53,816 bases of DNA from Klebsiella pneumoniae (GTDB taxonomy: Bacteria > Pseudomonadota > Gammaproteobacteria > Eutrophobiales > Eutrophobiaceae). Where the stretch lies: contig CAMBTO010000005.1 of the NCBI GenBank assembly GCA_945870865.1, positions 1-53,816 on the forward strand, in the 5' to 3' direction. How positions within the stretch are numbered: the first letter of the stretch is position 1; every line of letters begins with the position of its first letter. Made by a program: the position numbers and the translations under genes. Of the stretch, positions 35,895 through 45,000 are shown in pieces. The notes under the pieces were generated by a model. That model saw nothing but the letters and a program-made list of their open reading frames with translations. It made no database searches and was not told where the DNA came from.

Positions 35895-36401
35895 TTGAAG
35901 AATCATCTGCTTACACAGGCCAGCCACATTTTACTGAATGTTATACACCCACTGCGCAAGAACAAACACTCAATGTCCAGAGTAACAACATCCTCGGGAC
36001 CACATGCCTATATTTCGCCAAACTATTATGCAAGCGAGTTTAATGTACCGACCTGGAATTACTCTGCTGTCCATTGTCATGCGTCGATTTCATACATAGA
36101 CGATGAAGCTGGAACATGGCGTCTACTTAATGAGACAGTGACGATATATGAAGGTGCAGACGGCTGGCATCTGCCAGATGAACAACGCTACCGCAACCTC
36201 CTGAATGGCATCCGTTTCTTTGAGCTTTGTAATCCTGAATTTGAAGCGAAGCTCAAATTTAACCAGAACAAATCTGGCGATGATCTTTTGTCCGTCATTG
36301 CACATCTACGCAAAACAAATGCAAAAGCTGCCAGGTTAATGATATTGTCCCACAAGGTTGTGCACGCACAAATACTGAAAGATGCAGGTGAAACTGATTA
36401 G
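35895..36401 (+). CDS. PaiB-like FMN-binding protein, N-terminally shortened
   Basis: A 168-residue protein resembling the C-terminal part of PaiB-type FMN-binding split-barrel proteins: GPHAYISPNYYASEFNVPTWNYSAVHCH from residue 35 is the family's strongest motif, and FEAKLKFNQNKSGDDLLSVIAHL is its tail. Full PaiB proteins have roughly 200-210 residues, with this motif near residue 85-90, so about 50 residues of the N-terminal barrel are missing. The first 34 residues (TQASHILLN then basic residues) may be what remains of the region after a deletion. It may be a decayed gene or an altered short form. Confidence 0.75.
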   Translation: MKNHLLTQASHILLNVIHPLRKNKHSMSRVTTSSGPHAYISPNYYASEFNVPTWNYSAVHCHASISYIDDEAGTWRLLNETVTIYEGADGWHLPDEQRYRNLLNGIRFFELCNPEFEAKLKFNQNKSGDDLLSVIAHLRKTNAKAARLMILSHKVVHAQILKDAGETD

Positions 36402-36415
36402 AGGATTATAATTCG

Positions 36416-36964
36416 TTGATAAACTCACATCTCTCAGTGCTGGGCATTTCGCTCGACACCCTCCAGTCCCGCAATCTATGCGAATTCCCTGAGGCCATAA
36501 AACTGGAAATGGTAGAGCTCGGGGAGGATGGAAGGCAACATCTGCTGATTCCATCGGCCGCGTGTGCGTGGCGGAAACTCAAGGCGGCGGCAGAGGCTGA
36601 TAATATCATCGTATCCATCGCCTCGGCTTTTCGCAGTGTGGAATGGCAAACGGCTATCGTGCAGCACAAGCTGGATTCTGGCATGTCCATCGAGGAAGTC
36701 CTGAAATCCTGCGCCCCGCCGGGATACAGCGAACATCACAGCGGGCGGGCGGTTGATGTGGCAACACCGGGGTATCGGTTGCTTGATGAGCAGTTTGCGC
36801 AGACAGATGGGTATGCCTGGCTGGATAAAAATGCAGGGCATTTCGGCTTTTTTCTGACGTATCCTCCCGGTAATCGTCAGGGCTTTTTGTACGAACCGTG
36901 GCACTGGTGTCATCACGCAGTGGATGTGCCTGACGGGTTGCCAACCGCAGTGCGGCATAAATAG
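36416..36964 (+). CDS. M15 family D-alanyl-D-alanine carboxypeptidase (VanY type)
   Basis: A 182-residue zinc peptidase of the VanY/DacB type, which trims D-alanine from peptidoglycan peptides. The zinc ligands are visible in SEHHSGRAVDVA (His and Asp) and EPWHW (His), and AFRSVEWQTAIVQHKL precedes them as usual. No signal peptide is present, so a cytoplasmic location or recycling role is possible. The start is TTG at 36416, 14 bases after the PaiB-like gene, with AGAGGATT upstream. Cotranscription is plausible. Confidence 0.85.
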   Translation: MINSHLSVLGISLDTLQSRNLCEFPEAIKLEMVELGEDGRQHLLIPSAACAWRKLKAAAEADNIIVSIASAFRSVEWQTAIVQHKLDSGMSIEEVLKSCAPPGYSEHHSGRAVDVATPGYRLLDEQFAQTDGYAWLDKNAGHFGFFLTYPPGNRQGFLYEPWHWCHHAVDVPDGLPTAVRHK

Positions 36965-37032
36965 TATTTGACAGACGGCACATAAAACTAATTATGATGT
37001 CATCACACAGTCGCCAGTCATAAGGAGCTACC

Positions 37033-37689
37033 ATGCGCAGGATCCTCGTACTTAACCCGAAGGGAGGGTGTGGTAAAAGCACGCTCGCGACGAATATAGC
37101 GGCGTATTTTGCCACCATGGGTAAACGTGTTGCGCTTGCCGATCTGGATCCACAACAATCTTCTGCTGACTGGCTGGCGCGTCGGCCGGAATCGGCTCCG
37201 GAGATCAAACTGGCCGATATTCGTGAAGGCAAACTTGTTGCTCCGCGCCAGACCGAACTGGTAATCATTGATTCTCCTGCAGGCCTGCACGGCAAAAAGC
37301 TGGTCAACTTTGTACGCAGCAGCGAGACGATGATCATGCCGCTGATGCCATCGATCATGGATATCAGCGCGGCAGAACGTTTTATCGAGGAACTGTATTC
37401 ACTGCGAGAACTTATCAAGCGCAAGATCAAGCTCGCCACGGTGGCGAACCGTGTACGCGAGGACACGCTGTCTGCGGCGAAGCTGGATGATTATCTCAAC
37501 AGCATGAAGCTGCCCGGCGGCAAGAAGCTGCCGTTTATCACCATGCTACGCAACAGCCAGAATTATGTGCGTGCGGCAGAACTGGGGCTGGGTATTTATG
37601 AATTCACGCCGTCAAAAACCGCGCATGACCGGGAGCAGTTGCAGCCGCTGATGAGCTGGCTGGCCAGCAGCCGGAGTGTGCCGGACTAG
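37033..37689 (+). CDS. ParA/MinD-type ATPase
   Basis: A 218-residue deviant Walker A ATPase. KGGCGKST at residues 10-17 has the signature lysine, LADLDPQQS and VIIDSPAGLHG supply the Walker A' and B features, and FITMLRNSQNYV is near the C-terminus. The family positions plasmids, chromosomes or protein cargo. There is no parB or other partner next to it, so it is an orphan whose cargo is unknown. It is 26 bases from the convergent end of hemY. Confidence 0.88.
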   Translation: MRRILVLNPKGGCGKSTLATNIAAYFATMGKRVALADLDPQQSSADWLARRPESAPEIKLADIREGKLVAPRQTELVIIDSPAGLHGKKLVNFVRSSETMIMPLMPSIMDISAAERFIEELYSLRELIKRKIKLATVANRVREDTLSAAKLDDYLNSMKLPGGKKLPFITMLRNSQNYVRAAELGLGIYEFTPSKTAHDREQLQPLMSWLASSRSVPD

Positions 37690-37715
37690 ATAACTGTTCC
37701 GTATACCTGGTCGTA

Positions 37716-38942
37716 TCAGACTGGTGGCGGTAATGCGCGTGGCGCTTCGCTGACAGACATCGTCGTAATCGCCAGCGCCAGACCCTCACGGAAATATTTA
37801 CCCGCGTTTGTAGTATCACCCTGGCCCTGGTACATCGTGGCCAGTTCATAATTGGCCTCGGCCCCCGGATTCAGTCTCAGGCTCTCTTCCAGACAATGTT
37901 TCGCCCGGCCCCACAAGGCGCCGCGCTTGTACAGGCGCCCGGCCGTCAATAACAGCATCGCATCGGCCGGATGCGCGTGCAGCCGCTTTTCGATAAAGGC
38001 GAGCTGTTTGCCAGCGTCCTTACCCTGCACCAGACCATACAGCCTGACCAGTCCAGGGTCACGGGATTCGCGGATCAGATCGCGCAGCAATGGCTCGCAA
38101 TCAGTGCTGTCTGGCTGTTTCAGTCTGCCGTTGACATAGATCTGCAGCAGATAACTTTCCTTGCGCAGCCTGGCAGGTATGCTGTTCCAGAGGGTATTCA
38201 ATTGTTCCACACCCGGGGCACGGGCGGCACCAGTGAGCATCTCTCCCCAGGCCTCCATCTGTCCGGCGCGGATGTCGTAGATGGGCATGCCGCCACGACG
38301 CTCATACTCATGCAACAGCTCCAGCATCTGTTTCCAGTCCTTCAACCCGGCGCTGGTCTCCAGCAACAACGAGCGGATCAGACTGTTACCGGGATTGTCG
38401 GCGTTCAGCTTCTGCAAGGTCGCGAATGCAAATTCGGTCTGCTGTTGTTCCAGCTGCAGTTCGGCCTTGGCAATTCCAATCGACACCTCTGCGCCATTCG
38501 GGTGGTTATTGGCGAGGTTCAGGTAATAGTCACGCCGGTCCATTGCGCCCTGCTCCTGTGCCGCCTTCGCGGCCCCGAGATAATTGACCACCGGTGTGCT
38601 GCTGAAACGGGCGCCTTGTTTGAACGCCTGCTCGGCGGTCTGCCAGTTGCCCTCGGTCAGCGCGAGTATGCCACGCGACAGGTGATATTCGGCCTTGCCA
38701 TGACGACGCGACAACTGACGCCGACGCCGGGCCTCCGGCATGCTGACGACAGCAGAAAAAATACGCGTCAGCACATACAGCACCACAAAGGTCGCGAGCA
38801 ACAGGAACACAAAGATACCGAGGCTGGTTTGTACCGCATAATCGGAAAACGCCAGCACGACCTGACCGGAGTCACGAGACAACAGCACGGCCGAGGCGAT
38901 CGCGAGTAGCAGACCGAGCAGCGAATAAATGATCAGTTTCAC
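37716..38942 (-). CDS. hemY: HemY-like TPR membrane protein
   Basis: A 408-residue inner-membrane protein with two spans (residues 1-20 and 38-60) followed by a periplasmic or cytoplasmic TPR array (residues 90-390). The family is encoded at the end of hemCDXY operons and is thought to assist late haem steps, although the reaction is not established. It differs from Bacillus HemY, a protoporphyrinogen oxidase. It overlaps hemX by 4 bases and ends near the ParA gene. Confidence 0.9.
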   Translation of the reverse strand: MKLIIYSLLGLLLAIASAVLLSRDSGQVVLAFSDYAVQTSLGIFVFLLLATFVVLYVLTRIFSAVVSMPEARRRRQLSRRHGKAEYHLSRGILALTEGNWQTAEQAFKQGARFSSTPVVNYLGAAKAAQEQGAMDRRDYYLNLANNHPNGAEVSIGIAKAELQLEQQQTEFAFATLQKLNADNPGNSLIRSLLLETSAGLKDWKQMLELLHEYERRGGMPIYDIRAGQMEAWGEMLTGAARAPGVEQLNTLWNSIPARLRKESYLLQIYVNGRLKQPDSTDCEPLLRDLIRESRDPGLVRLYGLVQGKDAGKQLAFIEKRLHAHPADAMLLLTAGRLYKRGALWGRAKHCLEESLRLNPGAEANYELATMYQGQGDTTNAGKYFREGLALAITTMSVSEAPRALPPPV

Positions 38943-40135
38943 GGGGTAAGCGGCTCCGCTTCCATCTTCGCCTCAGGCATTTCGACCTTAGGGATGACCG
39001 TTGGCTGCTGCGGAGTCTCTGCTGTCGCAGGCACAGTCTCAACCGGGACTTCGACCGGTATATCGGCCGCCATTGCGCGTGACTTGATAAACACACGCAG
39101 GTTCTCCAGCGAGGAACTGATATCGGGTAATGGCGGTGCCAGTTCCAGCGCGGCCATTTGTTCCGTCGTCTGCAGGATATTACTAACTTCGCTGTTAGTG
39201 GTATCAAAATAATCGTTCAGCCAGCCCCGCACCTGTTGCAGGGAGATACGCAGGTTCTCGGTGTCCTCGCGGACCACGGCCAGACGGGCCGATTCCAGTT
39301 GCAACCTCAGGTTCTGATAGAGGAACCAGGACTCGTTCGGTAGCAGCGTCGCCCGGCCGATACTACCGGTGCGGGTGATGACAAACAGGCTACGGAACTC
39401 CTGCCACACTGCCTGGTTCAGGCGCTGCCAGGCGGGCAATGCAATCGGGTCCACCGATGGCGTCGGTGGCGCGGCCTCAACCACAGCGACCTGGTTCAGT
39501 GGCAATGAGGCCACACGTCCCGGCAGGTCGGCCAGATACAGCGACAGCCCGTCAATATCGACCGGTGTAACAGCACGTAATGCATCCATGTCTGTTGCCA
39601 GCTGCGACCGGGTCGCATCCAGCGCCGGGTCCTCCAGGCTGGCAAGACGTTGTTCAGCGGTTTCCAGGATCGTTAGCGACGTCGTCACATCGCGTTCCAG
39701 CGTTAGCCTGTGTACGGCCATGATCAGCAACTGCTCAACCTCGGCAACAGCAAGATCAGTATTGCTGACATTGATGCTGCCGGACAGTCGGCGCAGCGTC
39801 TCGGACGTGTCCGTATCAGCCTGCTCCAGCGTGGATATGCTGTCCTGCAGGTCGGCCTGCACCGCACCGAGCGCCTCCAGCTTGCCCTGTAATTCATCGA
39901 TACGCCGATCACGCTCTGCAATCTGCCCGGCCAGTGTGGTGTCAGATTTCAACTTGCTCACTTCACGCCAGCTGAGTACACCGGTACTGAGTGCAACCAG
40001 CGCCACCAGTAATGCCAGCCATACGGTGGTGCTGCCGGAGGATTTTGCCGGTGTGGCCGGCTTCGGTTCAGGTTTGCCAGCGGTCGAGGGGACAGCGGAT
40101 ACAATATTGTTCTCTGTGCTCATTACTTCATTCAC
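38939..40135 (-). CDS. hemX: HemX-like uroporphyrinogen-III C-methyltransferase family protein
   Basis: A 398-residue protein with a Pro/Lys-rich cytoplasmic start, one membrane span near residues 35-55 (TVWLALLVALVALSTGVLSW), a coiled coil (60-130) and a largely helical C-terminal domain. It carries the HemX family name, but the SAM-binding signatures of real uroporphyrinogen methyltransferases are absent, so catalysis is doubtful. It overlaps hemD and hemY by 4 bases on either side. The Pro/Glu/Val tail is low complexity. Confidence 0.9.
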   Translation of the reverse strand: MNEVMSTENNIVSAVPSTAGKPEPKPATPAKSSGSTTVWLALLVALVALSTGVLSWREVSKLKSDTTLAGQIAERDRRIDELQGKLEALGAVQADLQDSISTLEQADTDTSETLRRLSGSINVSNTDLAVAEVEQLLIMAVHRLTLERDVTTSLTILETAEQRLASLEDPALDATRSQLATDMDALRAVTPVDIDGLSLYLADLPGRVASLPLNQVAVVEAAPPTPSVDPIALPAWQRLNQAVWQEFRSLFVITRTGSIGRATLLPNESWFLYQNLRLQLESARLAVVREDTENLRISLQQVRGWLNDYFDTTNSEVSNILQTTEQMAALELAPPLPDISSSLENLRVFIKSRAMAADIPVEVPVETVPATAETPQQPTVIPKVEMPEAKMEAEPLTP

Positions 40136-40905
40136 TCCACAGTTTGTCTGATGGCCTGTAACAATCCCTGGTCTGACTGTTCACTTGCCACTTTCGCGGG
40201 GGTGACAAAACCCGCCTCGCTCGCCGCCTCGGCAATCCTCGGGCTCATTACTACCAGGCGTGTATTGAACATTATCCCCCTGTCCTGATCCGCCGTCATC
40301 TGGATCAGGTTTAACAGACCCTGTTTGCTGGTGGCCACTATCACATCCGGGCAGTTCGGGTGCCAGATTGTGCCAATTTTTGCCCTCGCACCGGCCGGTT
40401 CAGATCGGGTATACACACTGGCACAACTGACCTTCGCGCCACGTTCCTGCAAGGTCTGTTGTATCAAGTCACGTCCGTCGTTACCACAGATTATCAGGAT
40501 ATAGCTGCCACGTACGCGGGACTGTTCCAGCTCGGGCAAGTCGAGCAACTGTTCGCTGCCAGACTGTAAACCGGGAGCAACAACCTGGTAGACATCATGG
40601 CCAGCGAGTTCACGGCGGGTAGCCTCACCGACGGCAAAGATGACCTTGCCACGCATGTTCATCGCCAGATCACCGACAATCCGATCTGCGAAATAGACGG
40701 CATTGCGACTGACAAATACGATATGGGTGGCAACCACAAATAACTGCAATAGCTCACGGCGGTTCAACTCAGCGGTCAGTGTCAGTTCGAGCGTCGGAAA
40801 CGGGATCGCGGTGCCACCGTCATCCTGGATCAGACGACATAGTTTCTCACCCTGTTCATGTGGACGGGTCACCAGCACCTTGCGCCCGTTCAACACTCCG
40901 CTCAT
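40132..40905 (-). CDS. hemD: Uroporphyrinogen-III synthase
   Basis: HemD cyclises hydroxymethylbilane with inversion of ring D to give uroporphyrinogen III. The 257-residue length is typical. The protein begins GRKVLVTRPHEQGEKLCRLI, continues with FVSRNAVYFA, and contains the VIVATSKQGLLNL motif, with GFVTPAKVASEQSDQGLLQAI at the end. HemD diverges quickly, so the position between hemC and hemX helps the call. It overlaps both neighbours by 4 bases. Confidence 0.92.
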   Translation of the reverse strand: MSGVLNGRKVLVTRPHEQGEKLCRLIQDDGGTAIPFPTLELTLTAELNRRELLQLFVVATHIVFVSRNAVYFADRIVGDLAMNMRGKVIFAVGEATRRELAGHDVYQVVAPGLQSGSEQLLDLPELEQSRVRGSYILIICGNDGRDLIQQTLQERGAKVSCASVYTRSEPAGARAKIGTIWHPNCPDVIVATSKQGLLNLIQMTADQDRGIMFNTRLVVMSPRIAEAASEAGFVTPAKVASEQSDQGLLQAIRQTVE

Positions 40906-41840
40906 GCCGGGGTCTGCAACCTGAGCTGTTCGAGTATGCGGCCCGCGCCCTGATCGAGCAGTAGCTGACCGAGTTCATCTCCAAGACTGTCCGCCTGTTG
41001 ATATGGTCCGGACACGCTTGCACGCACGACGATAGAACCGTCCGGATGCCCGACCAGACCGGACAGCGAGACAGTATCCCCTTGCCGCGTGGCATAGGCC
41101 GCGACCGGCGCATGACAGCCACCGTTCAGCTGTTTGTTCACCCTGCGCTCGGCGCTCACGCACAGATGTGTGTCAGGATCGTTTAATGGGGCAATCAGTT
41201 CACGTGTGCGTGTGTCGGTTGCACGGACCTCTATACCGAGCGCGCCCTGACCGATCGCCGGCAACATCATGTCCGCTGCCAGCTGCTGGCGTATGCGCTG
41301 CTCCAGGCCGAGGCGTATCAGGCCGGAGCTGGCGAGCACGAGCGCGTCATACAAACCACTGTCGAGTTTACCCAGTCGGGTGCCGACATTGCCACGGATG
41401 TCCTTCAGCACCAGATCCGGACGCAGCAGATTCAGCTGACACTGCCGCCGCAGACTGGAGGTACCGACCACGGCGCCATCAGGCAACGACTGCAGGCTGG
41501 TATATTTACCGGAGACAAATGCATCACCCGGGTTTTCCCGCGTCAGGATCGCAGAGATGGCCAGCCCGTCCGGCAGGTCCACGGTAACGTCCTTCATTGA
41601 ATGGACCGCAATATCGGCATGATTGTGTAACAGGGCGTGTTCGAGTTCCTTTACAAACGCGCCCTTGCCGCCGAGGCTGGCCAGGGTCGAATCCAGAAAC
41701 CGGTCGGCCTCCGTGGTGATCCCGAGGATGCGGATATCCAGCCCCGGGTGGATCTGCTGCAGTCTGTCGCGGACATGGCAGGCCTGCCACATGGCCAGCG
41801 GACTTTCGCGGGTAATTATACGCAGGGTGGTGTCTGGCAT
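40902..41840 (-). CDS. hemC: Porphobilinogen deaminase
   Basis: HemC joins four porphobilinogen molecules into hydroxymethylbilane. About 312 residues from the ATG at 41840 (MPDTTLRIITRESPLAMWQA), preferred over an upstream ATG at 41855. Family landmarks are the active-site HSMKDVTVDLP, GTSSLRRQCQL and LNGGCHAPVAAYA, with the dipyrromethane-binding Cys in GGCHAP. It heads a hemCDXY operon divergent from gshB, with an 87-base gap for both promoters. Confidence 0.96.
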   Translation of the reverse strand: MPDTTLRIITRESPLAMWQACHVRDRLQQIHPGLDIRILGITTEADRFLDSTLASLGGKGAFVKELEHALLHNHADIAVHSMKDVTVDLPDGLAISAILTRENPGDAFVSGKYTSLQSLPDGAVVGTSSLRRQCQLNLLRPDLVLKDIRGNVGTRLGKLDSGLYDALVLASSGLIRLGLEQRIRQQLAADMMLPAIGQGALGIEVRATDTRTRELIAPLNDPDTHLCVSAERRVNKQLNGGCHAPVAAYATRQGDTVSLSGLVGHPDGSIVVRASVSGPYQQADSLGDELGQLLLDQGAGRILEQLRLQTPA

Positions 41841-41927
41841 TTTTTGTCCGTGCAAAACATATCTTTTCCCGGTCCTTGTGGATACACTATTGTTACGTTA
41901 CTACCTATAAAGAATACTGTGTCTGGC

Positions 41928-42884
41928 ATGAAACTCGGCGTCGTCATGGATCCCATAACCGGGATCAATATAAAAAAGGACAGTACCTTTGCCATGTTGC
42001 TCGCGGCGAGCAAACGTGGCTGGGAGCTCTGTTACATGGAGCAGAAGGACCTGTTTATCGAGGACCACGAGGCCCGGGCGCAAGTCCGTGTACTCACTGT
42101 ACAGGATGATAAATCAAATTGGTTCACGTTTCATCAGCCGTCCACCATCGCGCTGACGGAACTGGATGCGCTGCTGATGCGCAAAGACCCGCCGTTTGAT
42201 ATCGAATACATCTATACCACCTACATACTCGAACTCGCACAAAAGTCCGGCCTGCTGGTGGTAAACGACCCGCGCAGCCTGCGTGATGTGAACGAGAAGA
42301 TGTTTATCAACAACTTCCCGCAGTGTATCGCGCCTACGCTGGTCAGCCGCAACCATGAACAACTGCTCGGTTTTATCAAACAGCAGGGGGTGGCCGTGTT
42401 AAAACCGCTCGAAGGCATGGGCGGCAAGTCGGTATTCAAGGTCACCCACGGCGATCCGAACACCAATGTGATCATCGAAACGCTGACCGACAGTCACAAG
42501 CGCTACATCATGGCGCAACGCTATCTACCCGAGATCGCGCAGGGGGACAAACGTATCCTGCTGATCGACGGTGAACCGGTCGATTATGCGCTCGCTCGCA
42601 TACCGATGGCCGGCGAGAACCGCGGCAATCTGGCCGCCGGTGGCACAGGCAAGGGTGTGGCGCTGAGTGAGCGTGACCGCTGGATCTGTGCCGAGGTTGG
42701 CCCGACCTTGCGTGAACGTGGCCTGATGTTTGTCGGACTCGATGTGATCGGTGACTACCTGACCGAGATCAACGTGACCAGCCCGACCTGTATCCGCGAG
42801 CTGGAAAAGATTTACACATTAGATATCGCCGGCAAACTGATCGACACGATTGCGGCCAGAGTCAACTCCCGGCGTGGGCATTGA
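41928..42884 (+). CDS. gshB: Glutathione synthetase
   Basis: GshB adds glycine to gamma-glutamylcysteine. The 318-residue prokaryotic type starts at the ATG at 41928 (MKLGVVMDPI), a canonical opening; the frame is open from 41637 but that part overlaps hemC antisense. ATP-grasp landmarks are present: VLKPLEGMGGKSVF, YLPEIAQGDKRILLIDGEP and VGLDVIGDYLTEINVTSPTC. It is followed after 33 bases by tonB in the gshB-tonB-yqgE-ruvX-pyrR order known from Pseudomonas. There is no gshA in the window. Confidence 0.96.
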   Translation: MKLGVVMDPITGINIKKDSTFAMLLAASKRGWELCYMEQKDLFIEDHEARAQVRVLTVQDDKSNWFTFHQPSTIALTELDALLMRKDPPFDIEYIYTTYILELAQKSGLLVVNDPRSLRDVNEKMFINNFPQCIAPTLVSRNHEQLLGFIKQQGVAVLKPLEGMGGKSVFKVTHGDPNTNVIIETLTDSHKRYIMAQRYLPEIAQGDKRILLIDGEPVDYALARIPMAGENRGNLAAGGTGKGVALSERDRWICAEVGPTLRERGLMFVGLDVIGDYLTEINVTSPTCIRELEKIYTLDIAGKLIDTIAARVNSRRGH

Positions 42885-42917
42885 TCAGCACTGCTGATTA
42901 GCGATTATAATCCGCCG

Positions 42918-43847
42918 ATGTCCGAGGCAACCGCAAATACTCCTGCCGCCGCCCGACCCGTCATCACGCCGACGGACCGCCTGGTCATGACGCTGTGTCT
43001 GGCCGTGATCATACATGCGGTCCTTGTGCTCGGGGTCACCTTCACCAGCGAAGATCATCTGTTGCCGGACCTGTCGATGATGGAAATCATCCTGGTACAG
43101 TCGAAGAGCGAGGCGCCGCAAGACGCAAAAAAGCTGGCGCAGGCGAACCTGCAGGGTGGTGGTGATACCGATGAGGATGTCAACCCGGCCACGCCGTTGC
43201 CGTCTCCGTTTCCGGGTAATACCGCCGAACTGACGGCCCCGCCACCAGCCAGCAACAAACCGCCGCCGGCGCCATCTGATCCCGATAGGTCAACGCTGGT
43301 CGCGGCCGGTAATACGCCGGAAATGGCGAGAACCGAGGACAAACGCGAAAATCCACAGACAACAGCCAGCAAGGCTGAACCACTGCCGCAAACATCGGAA
43401 AAGTTGCCTAGCGCGAGCACACTGGTAACAAACAGTATGAAGATCGCGGCGCTCAGTGCCGAGATCGACCGCAGGCTGGAATCCCGCGCCCAGCGACCAC
43501 GTCAGAAATTCATCTCGGCCAGTACCCGTGAATACAAGTATGCCGCGTATATGGAGGCGTGGCGCTCGAAGGTTGAACGTATCGGCAACCTGAATTACCC
43601 GGAGGCCGCACGCAAACAGGGCCTGTCCGGCAGCCTCATCCTCGATGTCGGTCTCAAACCGGACGGCAGTATAGACGATATCATTATCCGCAAATCGTCT
43701 GGTCACAAGCTGCTGGACGATGCCGCTATACGTATTGTGGAACTCGCCGCGCCGTATTCAGCGTTTACCGATGATATCAAGTCGGAAACCGATATCCTGC
43801 ATATCACCCGTACCTGGCAGTTCCTTGATGCACAGGGATTCCGTTAG
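42918..43847 (+). CDS. tonB: Energy transducer TonB family protein
   Basis: A 309-residue inner-membrane protein. One N-terminal span (residues 25-45) is followed by a long Pro/Ala/Ser-rich periplasmic linker and a C-terminal TonB domain (about residues 215-305, with YPEAARKQGLSGSLILDVGLKPDGS). It delivers energy to outer-membrane TonB-dependent receptors, one of which is encoded at 48970. No exbB/exbD genes are nearby. The equivalent gene in Pseudomonas at this site is tonB3. Its partners cannot be told from sequence. Confidence 0.9.
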   Translation: MSEATANTPAAARPVITPTDRLVMTLCLAVIIHAVLVLGVTFTSEDHLLPDLSMMEIILVQSKSEAPQDAKKLAQANLQGGGDTDEDVNPATPLPSPFPGNTAELTAPPPASNKPPPAPSDPDRSTLVAAGNTPEMARTEDKRENPQTTASKAEPLPQTSEKLPSASTLVTNSMKIAALSAEIDRRLESRAQRPRQKFISASTREYKYAAYMEAWRSKVERIGNLNYPEAARKQGLSGSLILDVGLKPDGSIDDIIIRKSSGHKLLDDAAIRIVELAAPYSAFTDDIKSETDILHITRTWQFLDAQGFR

Positions 43848-43981
43848 CACCACGGAGCTGTGTCGGCGATACCCGACTCAAGCAGATGATAAATAGTGGG
43901 AAAACACAGACAGCTAAGGCTGGGCAGAAATTTTTCCTCAACGAGGTGGTTTTCTGGCGGTTCCAAAGTTAACATTGCCAT

Positions 43982-44548
43982 ATGAACCTAAAACCGATAA
44001 ACCTGACCAACCAGTTCCTCATTGCGATGCCAGGCCTGGTCAATCCGAACTTTTCCCAGACAGTTACCTATGTCTTTTCACACGACGATCAGGGGGCGAT
44101 GGGCATTGTTATCAACCGCCCGCTGAAAATGGACCTCGGCGAGATACTCACCCAGATGAACCTGCCGACAGGCAACAGCATGGTCAAGGACATACCGGTA
44201 TTCAACGGCGGCCCGGTGAAATCGGATCGCGGCTTTGTAATCCACCGACCCGACACCGGCTGGCAGTCCTCCATACGCGTCAGTGAACATGTGCAGGTGA
44301 CCACCTCACGCGACATACTGGAAGCAATTGCGAACGGGACCGGGCCGGACAAATGTTTTATCGCGCTCGGTTACGCAGGCTGGGAGGCCGGCCAGCTCGA
44401 ACAGGAAATGATGGAGAACTGCTGGCTGAATGCGCCTTCCGGCGCAAACATCATCTATGACACGCCCTACGACAGACGCTGGGAGTTTGCGGCGGCACAG
44501 CTCGGGTTCAAGCTGCATAACCTGTCTTCCCAGATAGGCCATGCGTGA
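43982..44548 (+). CDS. yqgE: YqgE/AlgH family protein
   Basis: A 188-residue UPF0301 protein of unknown biochemical function, linked in Pseudomonas to alginate regulation (AlgH). Landmarks include LIAMPGLVNPNFSQTVTYVFSHDDQGAMGIVINRP near the N-terminus and GGPVKSDRGFVIH in the middle. It overlaps ruvX by 4 bases (GTGA). The fixed order with ruvX and pyrR supports the assignment. Confidence 0.95.
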   Translation: MNLKPINLTNQFLIAMPGLVNPNFSQTVTYVFSHDDQGAMGIVINRPLKMDLGEILTQMNLPTGNSMVKDIPVFNGGPVKSDRGFVIHRPDTGWQSSIRVSEHVQVTTSRDILEAIANGTGPDKCFIALGYAGWEAGQLEQEMMENCWLNAPSGANIIYDTPYDRRWEFAAAQLGFKLHNLSSQIGHA

Positions 44549-45000
44549 ATTCTACGCTAACGCTACTCTGTCTTGATTACGGCAGAAAACGCATTGGTAT
44601 TGCTGTTGGCCAAACGCTGACCTGCACGGCAAGCCCACTCGAAACTGTCAACGTGAACAAGGGCGTACCGGACTGGGAAGCCATTACCGGCCTCATCAAA
44701 TCCTGGAACCCGGCGGCACTCGTAGTCGGTTATCCGCTGAATATGGATGGTACGACCCAGACTACCTCCCGTGCCGCCGTGCATTTTATGAACCAGTTGC
44801 GTCACCGCTACCGCCTCCCGGTCTATCCGGCCGATGAACGCCTGTCCAGTTATGAGGCGCGCTCTCGGATCAAAAGCACGCGTAATGTCGATGCGGTTGC
44901 CGCCCAGGCCATCCTTGAAACCTGGCTGTCAGGAAATCAGGTTTCAATCGAGAAAAATGCTACAATCCGTCAACAAACCGCAGGTTATAGGGACGAATGA
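44545..45000 (+). CDS. ruvX: Pre-16S rRNA nuclease / RuvX
   Basis: A 151-residue RNase H-fold protein (YqgF) that processes the 5' end of pre-16S rRNA. CLDYGRKRIGIAVG opens the fold with the first catalytic Asp, VVGYPLNMDGTTQT carries the next motif and DERLSSYEARSRI the third; DAVAAQAILETWL closes it. The start is GTG at 44545, overlapping the yqgE stop. pyrR overlaps its end by 4 bases (ATGA), so this is a coupled run. Confidence 0.95.
   Translation: MNSTLTLLCLDYGRKRIGIAVGQTLTCTASPLETVNVNKGVPDWEAITGLIKSWNPAALVVGYPLNMDGTTQTTSRAAVHFMNQLRHRYRLPVYPADERLSSYEARSRIKSTRNVDAVAAQAILETWLSGNQVSIEKNATIRQQTAGYRDE

Noticed and set aside
36654-37466. A 270-codon open frame on the minus strand
   Set aside because: Antisense to both the carboxypeptidase and ParA genes, which carry clear motifs; a Ser/Arg-rich shadow frame.
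37971-38909. A 312-codon open frame on the plus strand
   Set aside because: It lies antisense to hemY, resembles no family and has a composition that mirrors the opposite strand; hemY is a clear homologue with correct operon overlaps.
39369-40151. A 260-codon plus-strand open frame
   Set aside because: Antisense to hemX; Ser/Arg-rich shadow without family resemblance.
44545-45000. A PyrR-dependent attenuator before pyrR or pyrB
   Set aside because: The genes overlap with no leader between them, so there is no room for the usual attenuator hairpins.
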